This document shows, in pieces, positions 17,051 through 26,055 of a DNA stretch of 64,000 nucleotides. The stretch is from NCBI GenBank assembly GCA_963677915.2, contig CAXXGE010000008.1, positions 62,001 through 126,000 of the forward strand. Direction: 5' to 3'. A program made the translations under genes and the position numbers. Each line of letters begins with the position of its first letter. The first letter of the stretch is position 1. Source of the stretch: G963677915 sp963677915. Lineage in GTDB: Bacteria > Bacillota > Clostridia > Lachnospirales > Vallitaleaceae. Below the pieces are notes generated by a model. It was not told where the DNA came from. It searched no databases and saw only the letters and a program-made list of their open reading frames with translations.

Positions 17051-17222
17051 TTGTGCAACAAAATATTGAAAAACCACATAAAAGAACGTTTGTTGACTCA
17101 ATAAGAAACAAATAGAAAAGGCAAATGTTATAATATGGTTGCTTTGTGAGTGCGTTTTACATAGAAAGCACCAAATAGCGTAACTTTTTGGTGTTAATAT
17201 CGAGAAAAAGCTTAAAAATCGC

Positions 17223-17251
17223 TTGACATAAGTGCTAATATGCTATAAAAT
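17223..17251 (+). promoter_or_regulatory. sigma-A promoter of block C
   Basis: TTGACA (17223-17228), 17-base spacer, TAAAAT (17246-17251), the same arrangement as the block A promoter. Together with the following operator it should control deoR 3 and the dehydrogenase operon. The gene-free stretch 16995-17365 (371 bases, against 372 in block A) otherwise holds the deoR 2 terminator, two operator-like sites and an AT-rich leader. Confidence 0.7.
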
Positions 17252-17264
17252 CAAATTAACAAAT

Positions 17265-17275
17265 ACGAACATTAA
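17265..17275 (+). promoter_or_regulatory. ACGAACATTAA operator, block C
   Basis: It matches the block A and B 11-mer in the first nine positions and starts 14 bases after the -10 hexamer, exactly as in block A. A weaker partner, GAACGTTTGTT, lies at 17084-17094. Confidence 0.58.
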
Positions 17276-17309
17276 TGTATAATAAGTGAACTATTAAAGA
17301 CAAAAAACG

Positions 17310-17318
17310 CACTTCGTG
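17310..17318. promoter_or_regulatory. CAC-TTC-GTG inverted repeat in the block C leader
   Basis: This short dyad lies 45 bases after the operator. It matches the position and AAAACGCAC context of the element at 1354-1362. Confidence 0.3.
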
Positions 17319-17365
17319 TATTAATAAGGTATAACAAACTATTTCAAACCTGGGGAGGGGAGAAG

Positions 17366-18130
17366 ATGCTCAAAAGCATGCGACAGCAACAAATACTGGA
17401 AATCTTAAATGAGAAAGAAATGGTGGCTGTAGCCGATCTCTCCAAGCAACTTGAAACATCGAGTATGACAATCAGAAAGGACCTGAAGAGTTTCGAGGAA
17501 GCTGGAATCATTCGTAGAATCCATGGCGGAGCAGTCCTTGTCAAATCAGAAACGGTATTGCCGCCATATGTTAATCGTATAGGGTGGCATCAACAAGAGA
17601 AGGACGGAATCGGAAAAGCAGCCATGTCACTAACTTCGCCCGACGATGTCATCTGTATAGATTCAGGTACGACTGCCCAAGCAATGGTCCGCTGCATTCC
17701 TGAAGATTGTCATATGACAGTGATTTCGACAAGCATCATGACATCCCAGGAATTGGCTAAAAACAGGAATCTCGACATCATTCAGGTTGGAGGCCTGGTG
17801 CACCATTCATCCTTTGCTGTCTGCAACTTGCTGGCGGCGAACTTCATCAAGCAATTAAATGCTGACATTGCATTTTTGTGTACTAGGGCTATAGACGTGG
17901 ATACAGGCACACTCGAATCAAGCATGACCCTTGTGGAAGAAAAAAGAGCTCTTGCTTCAATTTCAAAAAAAGTCGTGCTTCTTGCCGACCATACAAAATT
18001 TGAAGGTCGCGCGCTTCTGGGAGCTGTTTCAATAAAGGATATCAACACTGTCATTACAGACAGCAAGGCGCCGAAAGAGGCTGTCTCAAAGCTGAGGAGC
18101 GAAGGCATAGAGGTCATTATAGTAGATTAA
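17366..18130 (+). CDS. DeoR-family transcriptional regulator 3
   Basis: A 254-residue DeoR protein with an N-terminal helix-turn-helix (recognition helix TIRKDL), HGGAV junction and DSGTTAQ effector motif, which differs from the DAGTST of DeoR 1 and 2 and suggests a different or modified inducer. GGGGAGGGGAG precedes the start. It is the first gene of block C and should be autoregulated through the promoter-proximal operator. Confidence 0.92.
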   Translation: MLKSMRQQQILEILNEKEMVAVADLSKQLETSSMTIRKDLKSFEEAGIIRRIHGGAVLVKSETVLPPYVNRIGWHQQEKDGIGKAAMSLTSPDDVICIDSGTTAQAMVRCIPEDCHMTVISTSIMTSQELAKNRNLDIIQVGGLVHHSSFAVCNLLAANFIKQLNADIAFLCTRAIDVDTGTLESSMTLVEEKRALASISKKVVLLADHTKFEGRALLGAVSIKDINTVITDSKAPKEAVSKLRSEGIEVIIVD

Positions 18131-18184
18131 ACATAAAGAAACTGTTTATTAACATACAAATAAAATTTACGAGGTGATAACATT

Positions 18185-19165
18185 ATGGTTAAAATGCCAG
18201 AAAAAGGCAAAGCAATTGGTATGTATGAAAGCATGTACCTGATAAGGAAATACGAGGAACAGATTTACTATCTTTTCCTGGAGGGGACAATGCCGGGAAG
18301 TATCCATCAATCTCATGGTCAGGAAGCTTGCGCTGTTGGTATGTTGTATGACTTAAGGAAAGACGACTATATGGCTTCCACCCACAGACCGGCAGGACAT
18401 GACCTTGCTAAAGGCGTTTCGCTTGAAAGCATGATGTGCGAAATGTTTGCAAAAAGCAACGGCTGTTGCAGCGGCAAAGGCGGTGCTATGCACACAGGCG
18501 ACATCGACGTAGGTGTCATTCCTGCAAATGCTATCGTAGGAGGGAATATCCCGATTGCAGTGGGTATTGGATTGTCCTACAAACTACAGAAAAAAGACAA
18601 TGTTGCAATCAGCTTCTTTGGCGACGGAGCCAGTAATGAAGGTGCATTTCATGAAGGATTGAATGGTGCAGCCATCTGGAATGCACCTGTGGTCTTCGTA
18701 TGCGAAAACAACCTCTATGGCGCTTCGACGCCTATAAAAACAACCTGCAAAATTGAGAATATTGCAGACAGGGCAGCTGCATACGGTATGCCGGGCGAAG
18801 TTGTTGACGGCAATGACGTGCTGGCTGTTAATGAAGCAGCAACCCGTGCGATTGAGCGAGCTAGAAGAGGAGAAGGACCAACACTCCTCGAGCTCAAGAC
18901 CTATCGCATAAGCGGACATTCGAGAAGTGATGCTTGTGCCTATCGCGATGATGAAGAGGAAAAGGAATGGTTTGCAAAGGATCCAATCGCAAAATTCCGA
19001 AAGCAGCTGTTGGAAGCAGAAGTAATAACTGAAGAGGAGCTGGTTGCCTTAGAAGAACGTATCGAGCAGCAAGTTGAAGATTCGGTGGAATTTGCTATGG
19101 CTTCACCGGATCCTGATCCGGAAGATGCCTTGAAGAATGTATATTGGGAAGGAGGCGCAAACTAA
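18185..19165 (+). CDS. acoA: acetoin dehydrogenase-type E1 component, alpha subunit
   Basis: A 326-residue thiamine-diphosphate dehydrogenase alpha subunit. The TPP motif runs from GDGASNEG to CENNLYG, the substrate channel histidine lies in THRPAGH, and the chain matches the AcoA/PdhA length. With the beta subunit it decarboxylates a 2-oxo acid or cleaves acetoin-like acyloins and passes the acyl group to the lipoyl domain of E2. Acetoin is the classic substrate for this gene order, but the aldolase and kinase inserted in the operon make another acyloin or diketone possible. GAGGTG precedes the ATG. Confidence 0.9.
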   Translation: MVKMPEKGKAIGMYESMYLIRKYEEQIYYLFLEGTMPGSIHQSHGQEACAVGMLYDLRKDDYMASTHRPAGHDLAKGVSLESMMCEMFAKSNGCCSGKGGAMHTGDIDVGVIPANAIVGGNIPIAVGIGLSYKLQKKDNVAISFFGDGASNEGAFHEGLNGAAIWNAPVVFVCENNLYGASTPIKTTCKIENIADRAAAYGMPGEVVDGNDVLAVNEAATRAIERARRGEGPTLLELKTYRISGHSRSDACAYRDDEEEKEWFAKDPIAKFRKQLLEAEVITEEELVALEERIEQQVEDSVEFAMASPDPDPEDALKNVYWEGGAN

Positions 19166-20181
19166 TGGGGAAAATGTCGATTGTTGAAGCGCTTAACTGT
19201 GCAATTGCTGAAGAGATGAGACGTGATGAGAACGTATTTTGCCTCGGAGAAGACATCAGTGATGCAAATGGTGGCTATGGCGGCGCTTTCGCTGTCACAA
19301 GAGGGCTGGCAGAAGAATTCGGTGATGACAGAATTTTAAACACACCTATTTCGGAAATTCTGATTGGAGGTGCTGCTGTCGGTGCTGCGATGTCTGGCAC
19401 ACGTCCTATAGCAGACTTGCAGTATGGAGACTTCTTATTTACTTTGATGGACCAAATGGTGAATCAGGCAGCTAAGATGTGCTATATGTCCGGTGGAAAA
19501 GTCAAGGTGCCGATGGTTATGCGGGCACCGGTCGGGGCATCGACAAGGGGAGCTCAGCATGCACAGAGTCTTGAAGGATTCTTCACCCATGTACCAGGCC
19601 TGAAGGTCATCTGTCCTGCTACCGCATATGATGCCAAAGGATTGCTCAAGGAAGCAATCAGGGACGACAATCCGGTCTTGGTATTCGAGCACAAGAAACT
19701 CTATGGGGGTAAACGTCAGGAAGATGGTGCACTATCTACAATAGGGGACGTGCCGGATGAAGACTATACGATACCTTTCGGAAAAGCAGCAATCAGACGT
19801 GAGGGAAAAGATATCACAATCGTGGCTAACCTCTTGATGATGTATAAAGCCTTAGAAGCGGCAAATGAATTAGAGAAGGAAGGCATCAGCTGTGAAGTCA
19901 TAGATCCAAGGACGCTGGTCCCATTCGACTATGATATGGTAGTCGAATCCTTGAAGAAGACGGGGAGGCTGATGATTGTCCATGAAGACAACTACAACAA
20001 TGGTTGGGGTGCTCAGGTATCGGCACAGATAGCTGAAGAACACATATACCTACTTGACGCACCAATAAAGAGAGTTGCTACATACGATGTGCCGATTCCT
20101 TTCGCGCCGGTTATGGAAAACTTCGTTGTGCCGTCGGTTGAAAGAATAATTGAAGCTGCCAGAGAATTGATGAAAGCATAG
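19165..20181 (+). CDS. acoB: acetoin dehydrogenase-type E1 component, beta subunit
   Basis: A 338-residue E1 beta subunit with transketolase pyrimidine and C-terminal domains. Characteristic segments are GEDISDANGGYGGAF, the TPP-activating glutamate in TPISEILIGGAA, and RAPVGASTRGAQHAQS. The stop of acoA and the start of acoB share one base (TAATG), and AAGGAGG lies ten bases upstream, so the subunits should be made in equal amounts. It forms the alpha2beta2 E1 with the upstream product. Confidence 0.92.
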   Translation: MGKMSIVEALNCAIAEEMRRDENVFCLGEDISDANGGYGGAFAVTRGLAEEFGDDRILNTPISEILIGGAAVGAAMSGTRPIADLQYGDFLFTLMDQMVNQAAKMCYMSGGKVKVPMVMRAPVGASTRGAQHAQSLEGFFTHVPGLKVICPATAYDAKGLLKEAIRDDNPVLVFEHKKLYGGKRQEDGALSTIGDVPDEDYTIPFGKAAIRREGKDITIVANLLMMYKALEAANELEKEGISCEVIDPRTLVPFDYDMVVESLKKTGRLMIVHEDNYNNGWGAQVSAQIAEEHIYLLDAPIKRVATYDVPIPFAPVMENFVVPSVERIIEAARELMKA

Positions 20182-20198
20182 TGTAGGAGGAGAAAATT

Positions 20199-21104
20199 AT
20201 GTCATTGATAAGTGTAAAAGATCTTTATAAAGATGCTAAAGAGAAGAAATATGCGGTAGGTTATTTTGAAAGTTGGAGCCTTGAATCGACTTATGCGATT
20301 GTTCGTGCTGCTGAAAAAGCAAAGTCTCCAGTCATGATTGGTTTTTGCGGTGCATATCTCTGCAATCCGGATCGGGAATACAAGGAGAACCTGAACCTTT
20401 ACGGGTCCATGTTAAAGGAGATTGCAAGGAACGCATCGGTGCCTGTCGTAACGTTGCTGAATGAATCAGAAGACCTTGAATCAGTGTACGGTGCTATAAA
20501 AGCAGGTTTTGATATGGTCATGTTTGTTGATGAAAAAATGCCTGTAGACGAACTGGCTGAAATCAACAAGAAGATAGTCGAATTTGCCCATGCCTGCGAT
20601 GTTGCGGTAGAGGCAGAAGTGGGGTCACTCGCTATGTCGGATAGCGCGACAGGAGCAGTACACCAGGGAGTTAATACAGATCCGGCTGTGGCGGCAAAAT
20701 TCGTGAAGGACACTGGCGTGGACGCTTTAGCGGTTGCAATCGGCAACGTTCACTTGCTTGAAGGTAAGAAAGCGACACTGGATTTGGATTTGCTTGAAAA
20801 GCTAGCAGATGCGGTTGATGCGCCCCTTATACTCCATGGAGGTACAGGTATCGATCTTGAAGATTTTCCTGAAGCGATTGAAAGAGGCGGCATAGTCAAG
20901 GTGAATGTCGGCGCGGGACTTAAAAGAGCGGTCATTAATGCAAATAAGGAATACTTCGAAAACAGGGATCTTGAACATATGAATCCTAATGACATCCTGG
21001 GTAAAGGTAATCCGGAAGATCTTGCAGTATGCGAGCAGAATGCGTTAATGGAAGAAGTATTGAAATACATCAAAGCCTTCAATGGCGAAAACAAAGCGAG
21101 GTGA
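20199..21104 (+). CDS. class II fructose-bisphosphate aldolase family protein with altered active site
   Basis: A 301-residue TIM barrel of the class II aldolase family. The C-terminal metal ligands are kept (His in AIGNVH and in LILHGGTG), as is the glycerone-phosphate-binding VNVGAGL loop. The usual LHLDHG segment, which supplies the proton-donor Asp and the first zinc-ligand His, reads TLLNES here (Asn88, Glu89). It may bind metal through Glu and catalyse a different cleavage or isomerisation than standard aldolases. It sits between E1 and E2 of the dehydrogenase complex, so its product probably feeds that complex. GGAGGAG precedes the start. Confidence 0.85.
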   Translation: MSLISVKDLYKDAKEKKYAVGYFESWSLESTYAIVRAAEKAKSPVMIGFCGAYLCNPDREYKENLNLYGSMLKEIARNASVPVVTLLNESEDLESVYGAIKAGFDMVMFVDEKMPVDELAEINKKIVEFAHACDVAVEAEVGSLAMSDSATGAVHQGVNTDPAVAAKFVKDTGVDALAVAIGNVHLLEGKKATLDLDLLEKLADAVDAPLILHGGTGIDLEDFPEAIERGGIVKVNVGAGLKRAVINANKEYFENRDLEHMNPNDILGKGNPEDLAVCEQNALMEEVLKYIKAFNGENKAR

Positions 21105-21108
21105 GGGA

Positions 21109-22311
21109 ATGCTTAAAAAAATCACCATGCCGCCGGGAGGACAAACGACAGATGAACTGATTATCGCCAAATGGCACAAACAAGTAGGTGATAAGGTCAA
21201 TCGCGGTGATGTGCTGCTTGAAGTGGAAACGGACAAGGCAACGCTGGAAGTTGAAAGCTTTGCGAAAGGAAGCCTTCTGAAGATCATGGTGAACGAAGGC
21301 GATAAGGCCTACGTGGGTGATGTGATAGCTTATGTAGGAAATGAATCTGATCTTACAGAACTGGAGGAATCCGCGACTGATAAATCAGTAGCCCCACAAG
21401 TGCCAGAAGAAGATGAATACCAACCGATCATGCCTGAAATGCCTGTAGAAACTGAGTTGGAAACAGAAAAAAGTGACCGCCCGATTGCTTCACCTGCGGC
21501 CAAGAAAGCAGTACGAGACTTAGGATATGATCTGTCGGATGTCTATGAAAAAACTGGGAAACCGATTCTTAAGAAAAACGATGTGTTCGCGTACTCGCCT
21601 GAAAAAGTTGAAACAACTAGTGAAATTTCAGATTATGAAATCATTCCGATTAGCGGTATGCGCAAGACAATCGCATCACGTATGGTGGAAAGTGTCACAA
21701 CGATTCCTGCTTTCGGTGCTGAAATAGAAGTGGATATGAGTGCTTGCATGACGTTTAGAAGTGAAATGAACAACTATACAAAAGATGTGAAGATCGCTTA
21801 TCATGATATTCTAGCGAAATGTTTTGCAGTGGCTGCAAAGGATTATCCGTTGGTGAATGCATCCTATGGTACGGATGGCATTAAGGTGTACAAGTCGGTG
21901 AATGCAGGCATTGCAGTTTCTCTTGAAAATGGTCTGGTTGTTCCTGTAACGATGGCTGTCGACAAGAAAAACCTTGCTGAAATTGCAAAGGAAAGCAAAG
22001 AAAGTATTTCGAAGGTAAGGGAAGGACATATCGATCCTGCAAACCTCGAAGCGGGAACAATGACAATATCCAATCTAGGCATGTACCCGGTATCCAGGTT
22101 CACTGCCATCATTAATCCGCCTCAAACTTGTATACTGGCATTGGGTGCCATTGTAAAACGTCCAACCTGGAAAGAAGGACAGTGGGTTGAAAAGCCAATC
22201 ATGACCATCACCGCATCCTTCGATCACCGCGTCGTAGATGGAGCATATGGTGCGGCATTCCTTGGAAAACTGAAGAAACTAATGGAATATCCGGCATTGA
22301 TGCTCGTTTGA
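21109..22311 (+). CDS. acoC: dihydrolipoamide acyltransferase E2 component
   Basis: A 400-residue E2 protein. It has one N-terminal lipoyl domain (lipoylated Lys in ETDKATLEVES, about residue 43), an acidic linker, a peripheral-subunit-binding domain from about residue 125 (SPAAKKAVRDLGYDL) and a catalytic domain with the active-site motif DHRVVDG. It accepts the acyl group from E1 and transfers it to CoA. The start at 21109 follows GGTGAGGG; the frame is open upstream into the aldolase gene, but the lipoyl domain begins at MLKKITMP. The lipB and lipA genes downstream can supply its cofactor. Confidence 0.93.
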   Translation: MLKKITMPPGGQTTDELIIAKWHKQVGDKVNRGDVLLEVETDKATLEVESFAKGSLLKIMVNEGDKAYVGDVIAYVGNESDLTELEESATDKSVAPQVPEEDEYQPIMPEMPVETELETEKSDRPIASPAAKKAVRDLGYDLSDVYEKTGKPILKKNDVFAYSPEKVETTSEISDYEIIPISGMRKTIASRMVESVTTIPAFGAEIEVDMSACMTFRSEMNNYTKDVKIAYHDILAKCFAVAAKDYPLVNASYGTDGIKVYKSVNAGIAVSLENGLVVPVTMAVDKKNLAEIAKESKESISKVREGHIDPANLEAGTMTISNLGMYPVSRFTAIINPPQTCILALGAIVKRPTWKEGQWVEKPIMTITASFDHRVVDGAYGAAFLGKLKKLMEYPALMLV

Positions 22312-22322
22312 AAGGAGATTCG

Positions 22323-23720
22323 ATGATGTCTGAAAAAACATATGACTTGATGGTAATAGGCGGTGGACCGGCAGGCTATGCAGGCGCCATTGCAGCAGGC
22401 CGCCAAGGAAAAAGCGTGTTGCTCTTTGAAGGTGGACATGTGGGGGGAACCTGCCTCAACGTAGGATGCATACCCACCAAATATCTGCTGGACAAAGCGG
22501 GCATGCTTGAGCGAATCCGTGAGATGACAGAAATGGGCATTTTCAAGGATGCGGGCAAATTCAGCTTCTCGAAAATCCAAAAAGGAAGGGAAGCTGTCGT
22601 CAAAAAACTTGTTGGTGGTGTAGCATATCTGCTGAAAAGCTGCGGTGTCACAGTTGTCAATGGCTTTGCTGAGCTGACAGCCCCTGGTGAAGCTATCTGT
22701 GATGGAAAAAAATACACAGCCAGATACACGTTGATTGCTTCCGGATCGAAGCCTATCGAGCCGCCAATCGAGGGACTGAAAGGCAATAGCATCGGCAGTA
22801 CAGAAGCGTTGGCTCTCGAAAAGGTACCTAAGAAGCTGCTTGTAATTGGTGGTGGCGTCATCGGTCTTGAGTTGGCAAGCGCCTATCATGCCTATGGAAG
22901 CAAAGTCATTGTACTTGAGATGCTGGATAAATTGATGCCAGGCGAGGATTATGAATCCATGATTGAATTGGCGAAAATCCTGAAAAGCAAGGGCATCGAC
23001 ATTAGGACAAGTACAAAAGTAAAGAAAATAGAAAATAGAGGCAGCGATAAGCTCGTCCATTTCGAAGATGGCAGTGGCATGCATTCCGTACAAGTGGATG
23101 CAGTCCTGCTTGCAGCAGGAAGAAAAGCCAGCCTAAAAGGTATTGATGCAGCAAAGCTTGGGTTAAAGCTAGACGAGCGGGGAAATATTCTTGTCGATGG
23201 ATTCATGCGCACCAACCTTACTGACGTATATGCAGCCGGCGATGCCGCTGGTGGTTGGCAACTCGCCCACAGCGCCTACACCGAAGCAGAAACGGCTATT
23301 GAGAATATGTTCGGCGAGCAGCACGAAGCATCATTGAGTGTCATGCCGAGATGTATTTACACTTTGCCACCTTATGCAGCCGTCGGGATGACGAGACAGC
23401 AGGCAGATAAAAAAGGCATAGCGTGCAAGGTTGGGCAGTTCAAATACTCTGCCAACGGCATGGCCTTGGTAGAGGATGCAAGTGAAGGCACAGCGCGTGT
23501 ATTGCTTGAGGAAGCAACAGGGAAGATACTCGGCGTACAGATGGTAGGCCTTGGCGCGACCGAGATGATTGCGACGGCTGCCATGGCCATTGCTTCTGGT
23601 GTAACGGCGAAACAATGGAGCAAGATGATCACGGCACATCCGTCACTGTCCGAAATCCTGCATGAAGCGGTTCAAGACAGTCTCGGGAATTCACTCCACA
23701 CACCTCTCAAAAAGAGGTAA
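22323..23720 (+). CDS. lpd: dihydrolipoamide dehydrogenase E3 component
   Basis: A 465-residue flavoprotein. The FAD motif is GGGPAGYAGA, the redox disulfide lies in GGTCLNVGCIPTK, the NAD motif is GGGVIGLELAS, the second FAD motif is DVYAAGDAAGG, and the catalytic His-Glu pair is in AHPSLSEILHEA. It reoxidises dihydrolipoyl E2 with NAD. AAAGGAG overlaps the acoC stop; ATG at 22323 or 22326 could be the start. No lipoyl domain is fused. Confidence 0.94.
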   Translation: MMSEKTYDLMVIGGGPAGYAGAIAAGRQGKSVLLFEGGHVGGTCLNVGCIPTKYLLDKAGMLERIREMTEMGIFKDAGKFSFSKIQKGREAVVKKLVGGVAYLLKSCGVTVVNGFAELTAPGEAICDGKKYTARYTLIASGSKPIEPPIEGLKGNSIGSTEALALEKVPKKLLVIGGGVIGLELASAYHAYGSKVIVLEMLDKLMPGEDYESMIELAKILKSKGIDIRTSTKVKKIENRGSDKLVHFEDGSGMHSVQVDAVLLAAGRKASLKGIDAAKLGLKLDERGNILVDGFMRTNLTDVYAAGDAAGGWQLAHSAYTEAETAIENMFGEQHEASLSVMPRCIYTLPPYAAVGMTRQQADKKGIACKVGQFKYSANGMALVEDASEGTARVLLEEATGKILGVQMVGLGATEMIATAAMAIASGVTAKQWSKMITAHPSLSEILHEAVQDSLGNSLHTPLKKR

Positions 23721-23785
23721 AATATTATAGATAGTACAGTAGTTATGTGACGTAATAAACAGATCCATTAAGGAGGTAGCAAGAA

Positions 23786-25336
23786 GTGGCAAAATATATT
23801 ATGGGCATGGATTATGGCACAGGCGGAGGAAAGGCCTGCATTATCGATGAAGAAGCCAACGTGCTTTCGTATGCTTACAGGGAATATCATATCTACACAG
23901 ATAAACCTGGTTGGTCGGAACATGATCCTGACCAGTACTGGACGGTAGCCCGTGAGATTATAAGGGAATGTATAGATAAGGCCGGCATCGATCCAAAGGA
24001 CATCAAGGCATTCGGAAACTCGTCCGCTCTGCCGTCGATGGTCATGGTCGACAAGAACCATAACCCGGTTGCTATGGCATACAATCTGATGGACCGAAGG
24101 GCGACTGAGGAAGTGGCATGGGTCAACAACAATATCGGTGCTAAACGCATTTTCGATGTCAACTGCAACAGATTGGAAGACCATTCAACGCTTGTCAACC
24201 TGATGTGGGAAAAGGAACACCGTCCGGACAATTACGACAAGATCTATAAAGCGCTGACAATAGACGGATTCATCAGACTGAAACTGACTGGAAAAGCGAC
24301 TGCCAACTTCTCTTCGGGAGCATTCTACGGAGTTGCATATGATGTGAGAAAAAACATCATCGACGAAGGATTGATGGATGAAATCGGCATCAGAAAAGAT
24401 ATCATGCCCGACTTCTTCTCATGTGAAGAGATTATTGGGCATATAACTGAAGCAGCAGCAGAGGAAACAGGGCTTGTTCCTGGCATTCCTGTTGTAGCCG
24501 GATCGGTCGACTGCAATGCGGGATGGGTTGGTGGAGGCGCCGTCGATGTCGGCGATATCCAGATCAATCTTGGTACCTGCGGTGTCATGGGTGTTTTGCA
24601 CCAGGACCCCGAAATGATGGTTGATACAATGATCAACTGCTCGTATACAACAGATTCGCGTAATGTATTTGCTACCATTGCAGCTACAACGACAGGCGGA
24701 CAGTTGCTCAGGTATATCAGGGATAATTTTTCGCAGCTTGAAGTAGCTATGGAGAAGATGGTGCCGGACCTGAATGCCTATGATTTCCTGGAGATGGAAG
24801 CGGCGACAATCGAACCTGGATGTGAAGGGCTGATGGTATTGCCCTATCTGATGGGTGAGCGAACCCCTCTGTGGGATGCAAACGCAAGAGGTGTCATCTT
24901 CGGCATGTCGCTGAAGCACACCAAGGCACATCTTGTCCGTGCGGTAATGGAAGCAGTTGCCTATGCACTGTATGAGAATTTCCTTGTATTCAAGGAACAT
25001 TGCTCGAAAATCAACCTGCCGATCGTCCTGAATGAGGGAGGGGCCAAGAACAAGACATGGAGACGCATCATCACAGACGTCTTCAACGTCCCGACTGTCT
25101 TTGTTAAGAGTAGGATTGGAGCACCCCTTGGCTCGGCAATTCTGGCTGGTGTTGGAACGGGTATCTTCGGGGATTTCTCGATAGCCAAAGAGAAGGCGGA
25201 ATACATCGAGCGGATGGAACCGATTGAAGAGAACCACAAACTTTATATGGAATACTTCAAAATCTATCAGAACCTGTACAAACATCTTAAAGGAGATTTT
25301 GAGGACCTAGCTGAGATTAGAAAGAAAAGCGAGTGA
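23786..25336 (+). CDS. FGGY-family carbohydrate kinase
   Basis: A 516-residue kinase of the xylulokinase/gluconokinase/LsrK superfamily. The N-terminal phosphate loop is MDYGTGGGKA, the catalytic aspartate lies in GSVDCNAGW, and the adenosine-site GGGAK-like segment is EGGAKNKTW. It should phosphorylate a ketose, polyol or related acyl-sugar with ATP. The start is GTG at 23786, with AGGAGG ten bases upstream. Being in one operon with an aldolase homologue, it probably makes the phosphorylated substrate for cleavage. The exact sugar cannot be read from sequence. Confidence 0.9.
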   Translation: MAKYIMGMDYGTGGGKACIIDEEANVLSYAYREYHIYTDKPGWSEHDPDQYWTVAREIIRECIDKAGIDPKDIKAFGNSSALPSMVMVDKNHNPVAMAYNLMDRRATEEVAWVNNNIGAKRIFDVNCNRLEDHSTLVNLMWEKEHRPDNYDKIYKALTIDGFIRLKLTGKATANFSSGAFYGVAYDVRKNIIDEGLMDEIGIRKDIMPDFFSCEEIIGHITEAAAEETGLVPGIPVVAGSVDCNAGWVGGGAVDVGDIQINLGTCGVMGVLHQDPEMMVDTMINCSYTTDSRNVFATIAATTTGGQLLRYIRDNFSQLEVAMEKMVPDLNAYDFLEMEAATIEPGCEGLMVLPYLMGERTPLWDANARGVIFGMSLKHTKAHLVRAVMEAVAYALYENFLVFKEHCSKINLPIVLNEGGAKNKTWRRIITDVFNVPTVFVKSRIGAPLGSAILAGVGTGIFGDFSIAKEKAEYIERMEPIEENHKLYMEYFKIYQNLYKHLKGDFEDLAEIRKKSE

Positions 25337-26055
25337 TGTATATGAGGATGCTGATAGCGGATATTGGAAAAATGGATTATGATGAAGCCTTAGCGCTTCA
25401 GGAGCGCGTCCTTGCGTTAAGGCAAAAAGGGCTGATTGACGATACGCTGCTATTGGTGGAGCATCCTCCTGTACTGACAATAGGAAGAAGTGGAACAGAA
25501 GAACACATATTGCTGCCGAAGGCGCAGCTGTTGGAGCTGGGCGTCAAAGCCCATGAAATCAGCAGGGGCGGCGATGTGACCTACCATGGACCGGGACAGA
25601 TTGTAGGCTATCCTATTCTGGACCTCCATGGCCACGGCAAGGATATCAAGCAATACATATGGAATATCGAAGAAGTATTCATCAAACTGATGGATAAAGA
25701 ATTCTCTATAGAGGCGGTGCGTGAAAGTAACAAATACACCGGTGTCTGGGTCGGTGATACCAAAGTCGTTGCCATTGGTGTCGCCGTCAGACGCTGGGTG
25801 ACCATGCACGGTTTCGCTTTCAATGCAAATACCAACCTCGATCATTTCAAATGGATTGTCCCCTGTGGCATCTCGGATAGAGGTGTTGCATCCGTCCAAA
25901 GCCTTCTTGGACATGCCGTGGATTTCGAATTGCTAAAAGAAATTGTAGGGAAAGAGTTTTGTGAGGTGTTTAACGCTCAAGCCATAAAGATTACCAAAGA
26001 TGATCTAGTGGAACTGATTGAAGAAATTGAGAAAGAAGTGCTTGTCTATGAATAA
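25336..26055 (+). CDS. lipB: octanoyl-[acyl-carrier protein]:protein octanoyltransferase
   Basis: A 239-residue LipB. It shows the RGGDVTYHGPGQ motif, the catalytic lysine segment KVVAIGVAVRR, HGFAFN, and the catalytic cysteine in VPCGISDRG. It moves octanoate from acyl-carrier protein onto the lipoyl lysine of E2-type proteins. The start overlaps the kinase stop (TGATG), so it is firmly part of the block C operon. This ties cofactor supply to the acoC lipoyl domain. Confidence 0.95.
   Translation: MYMRMLIADIGKMDYDEALALQERVLALRQKGLIDDTLLLVEHPPVLTIGRSGTEEHILLPKAQLLELGVKAHEISRGGDVTYHGPGQIVGYPILDLHGHGKDIKQYIWNIEEVFIKLMDKEFSIEAVRESNKYTGVWVGDTKVVAIGVAVRRWVTMHGFAFNANTNLDHFKWIVPCGISDRGVASVQSLLGHAVDFELLKEIVGKEFCEVFNAQAIKITKDDLVELIEEIEKEVLVYE

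Noticed and set aside
22224..23093. Long minus-strand frame opposite the E3 gene
   Set aside because: It mirrors the conserved flavoprotein and shows no protein-like features of its own.
18185..25336. A plain acetoin operon or an autoinducer-2 (lsr) operon
   Set aside because: The E1-E2-E3 genes fit acetoin dehydrogenase, but the aldolase, FGGY kinase and importers do not; and there is no LsrF-type class I aldolase/thiolase or LsrR-type (SorC) regulator. I kept only the analogy.
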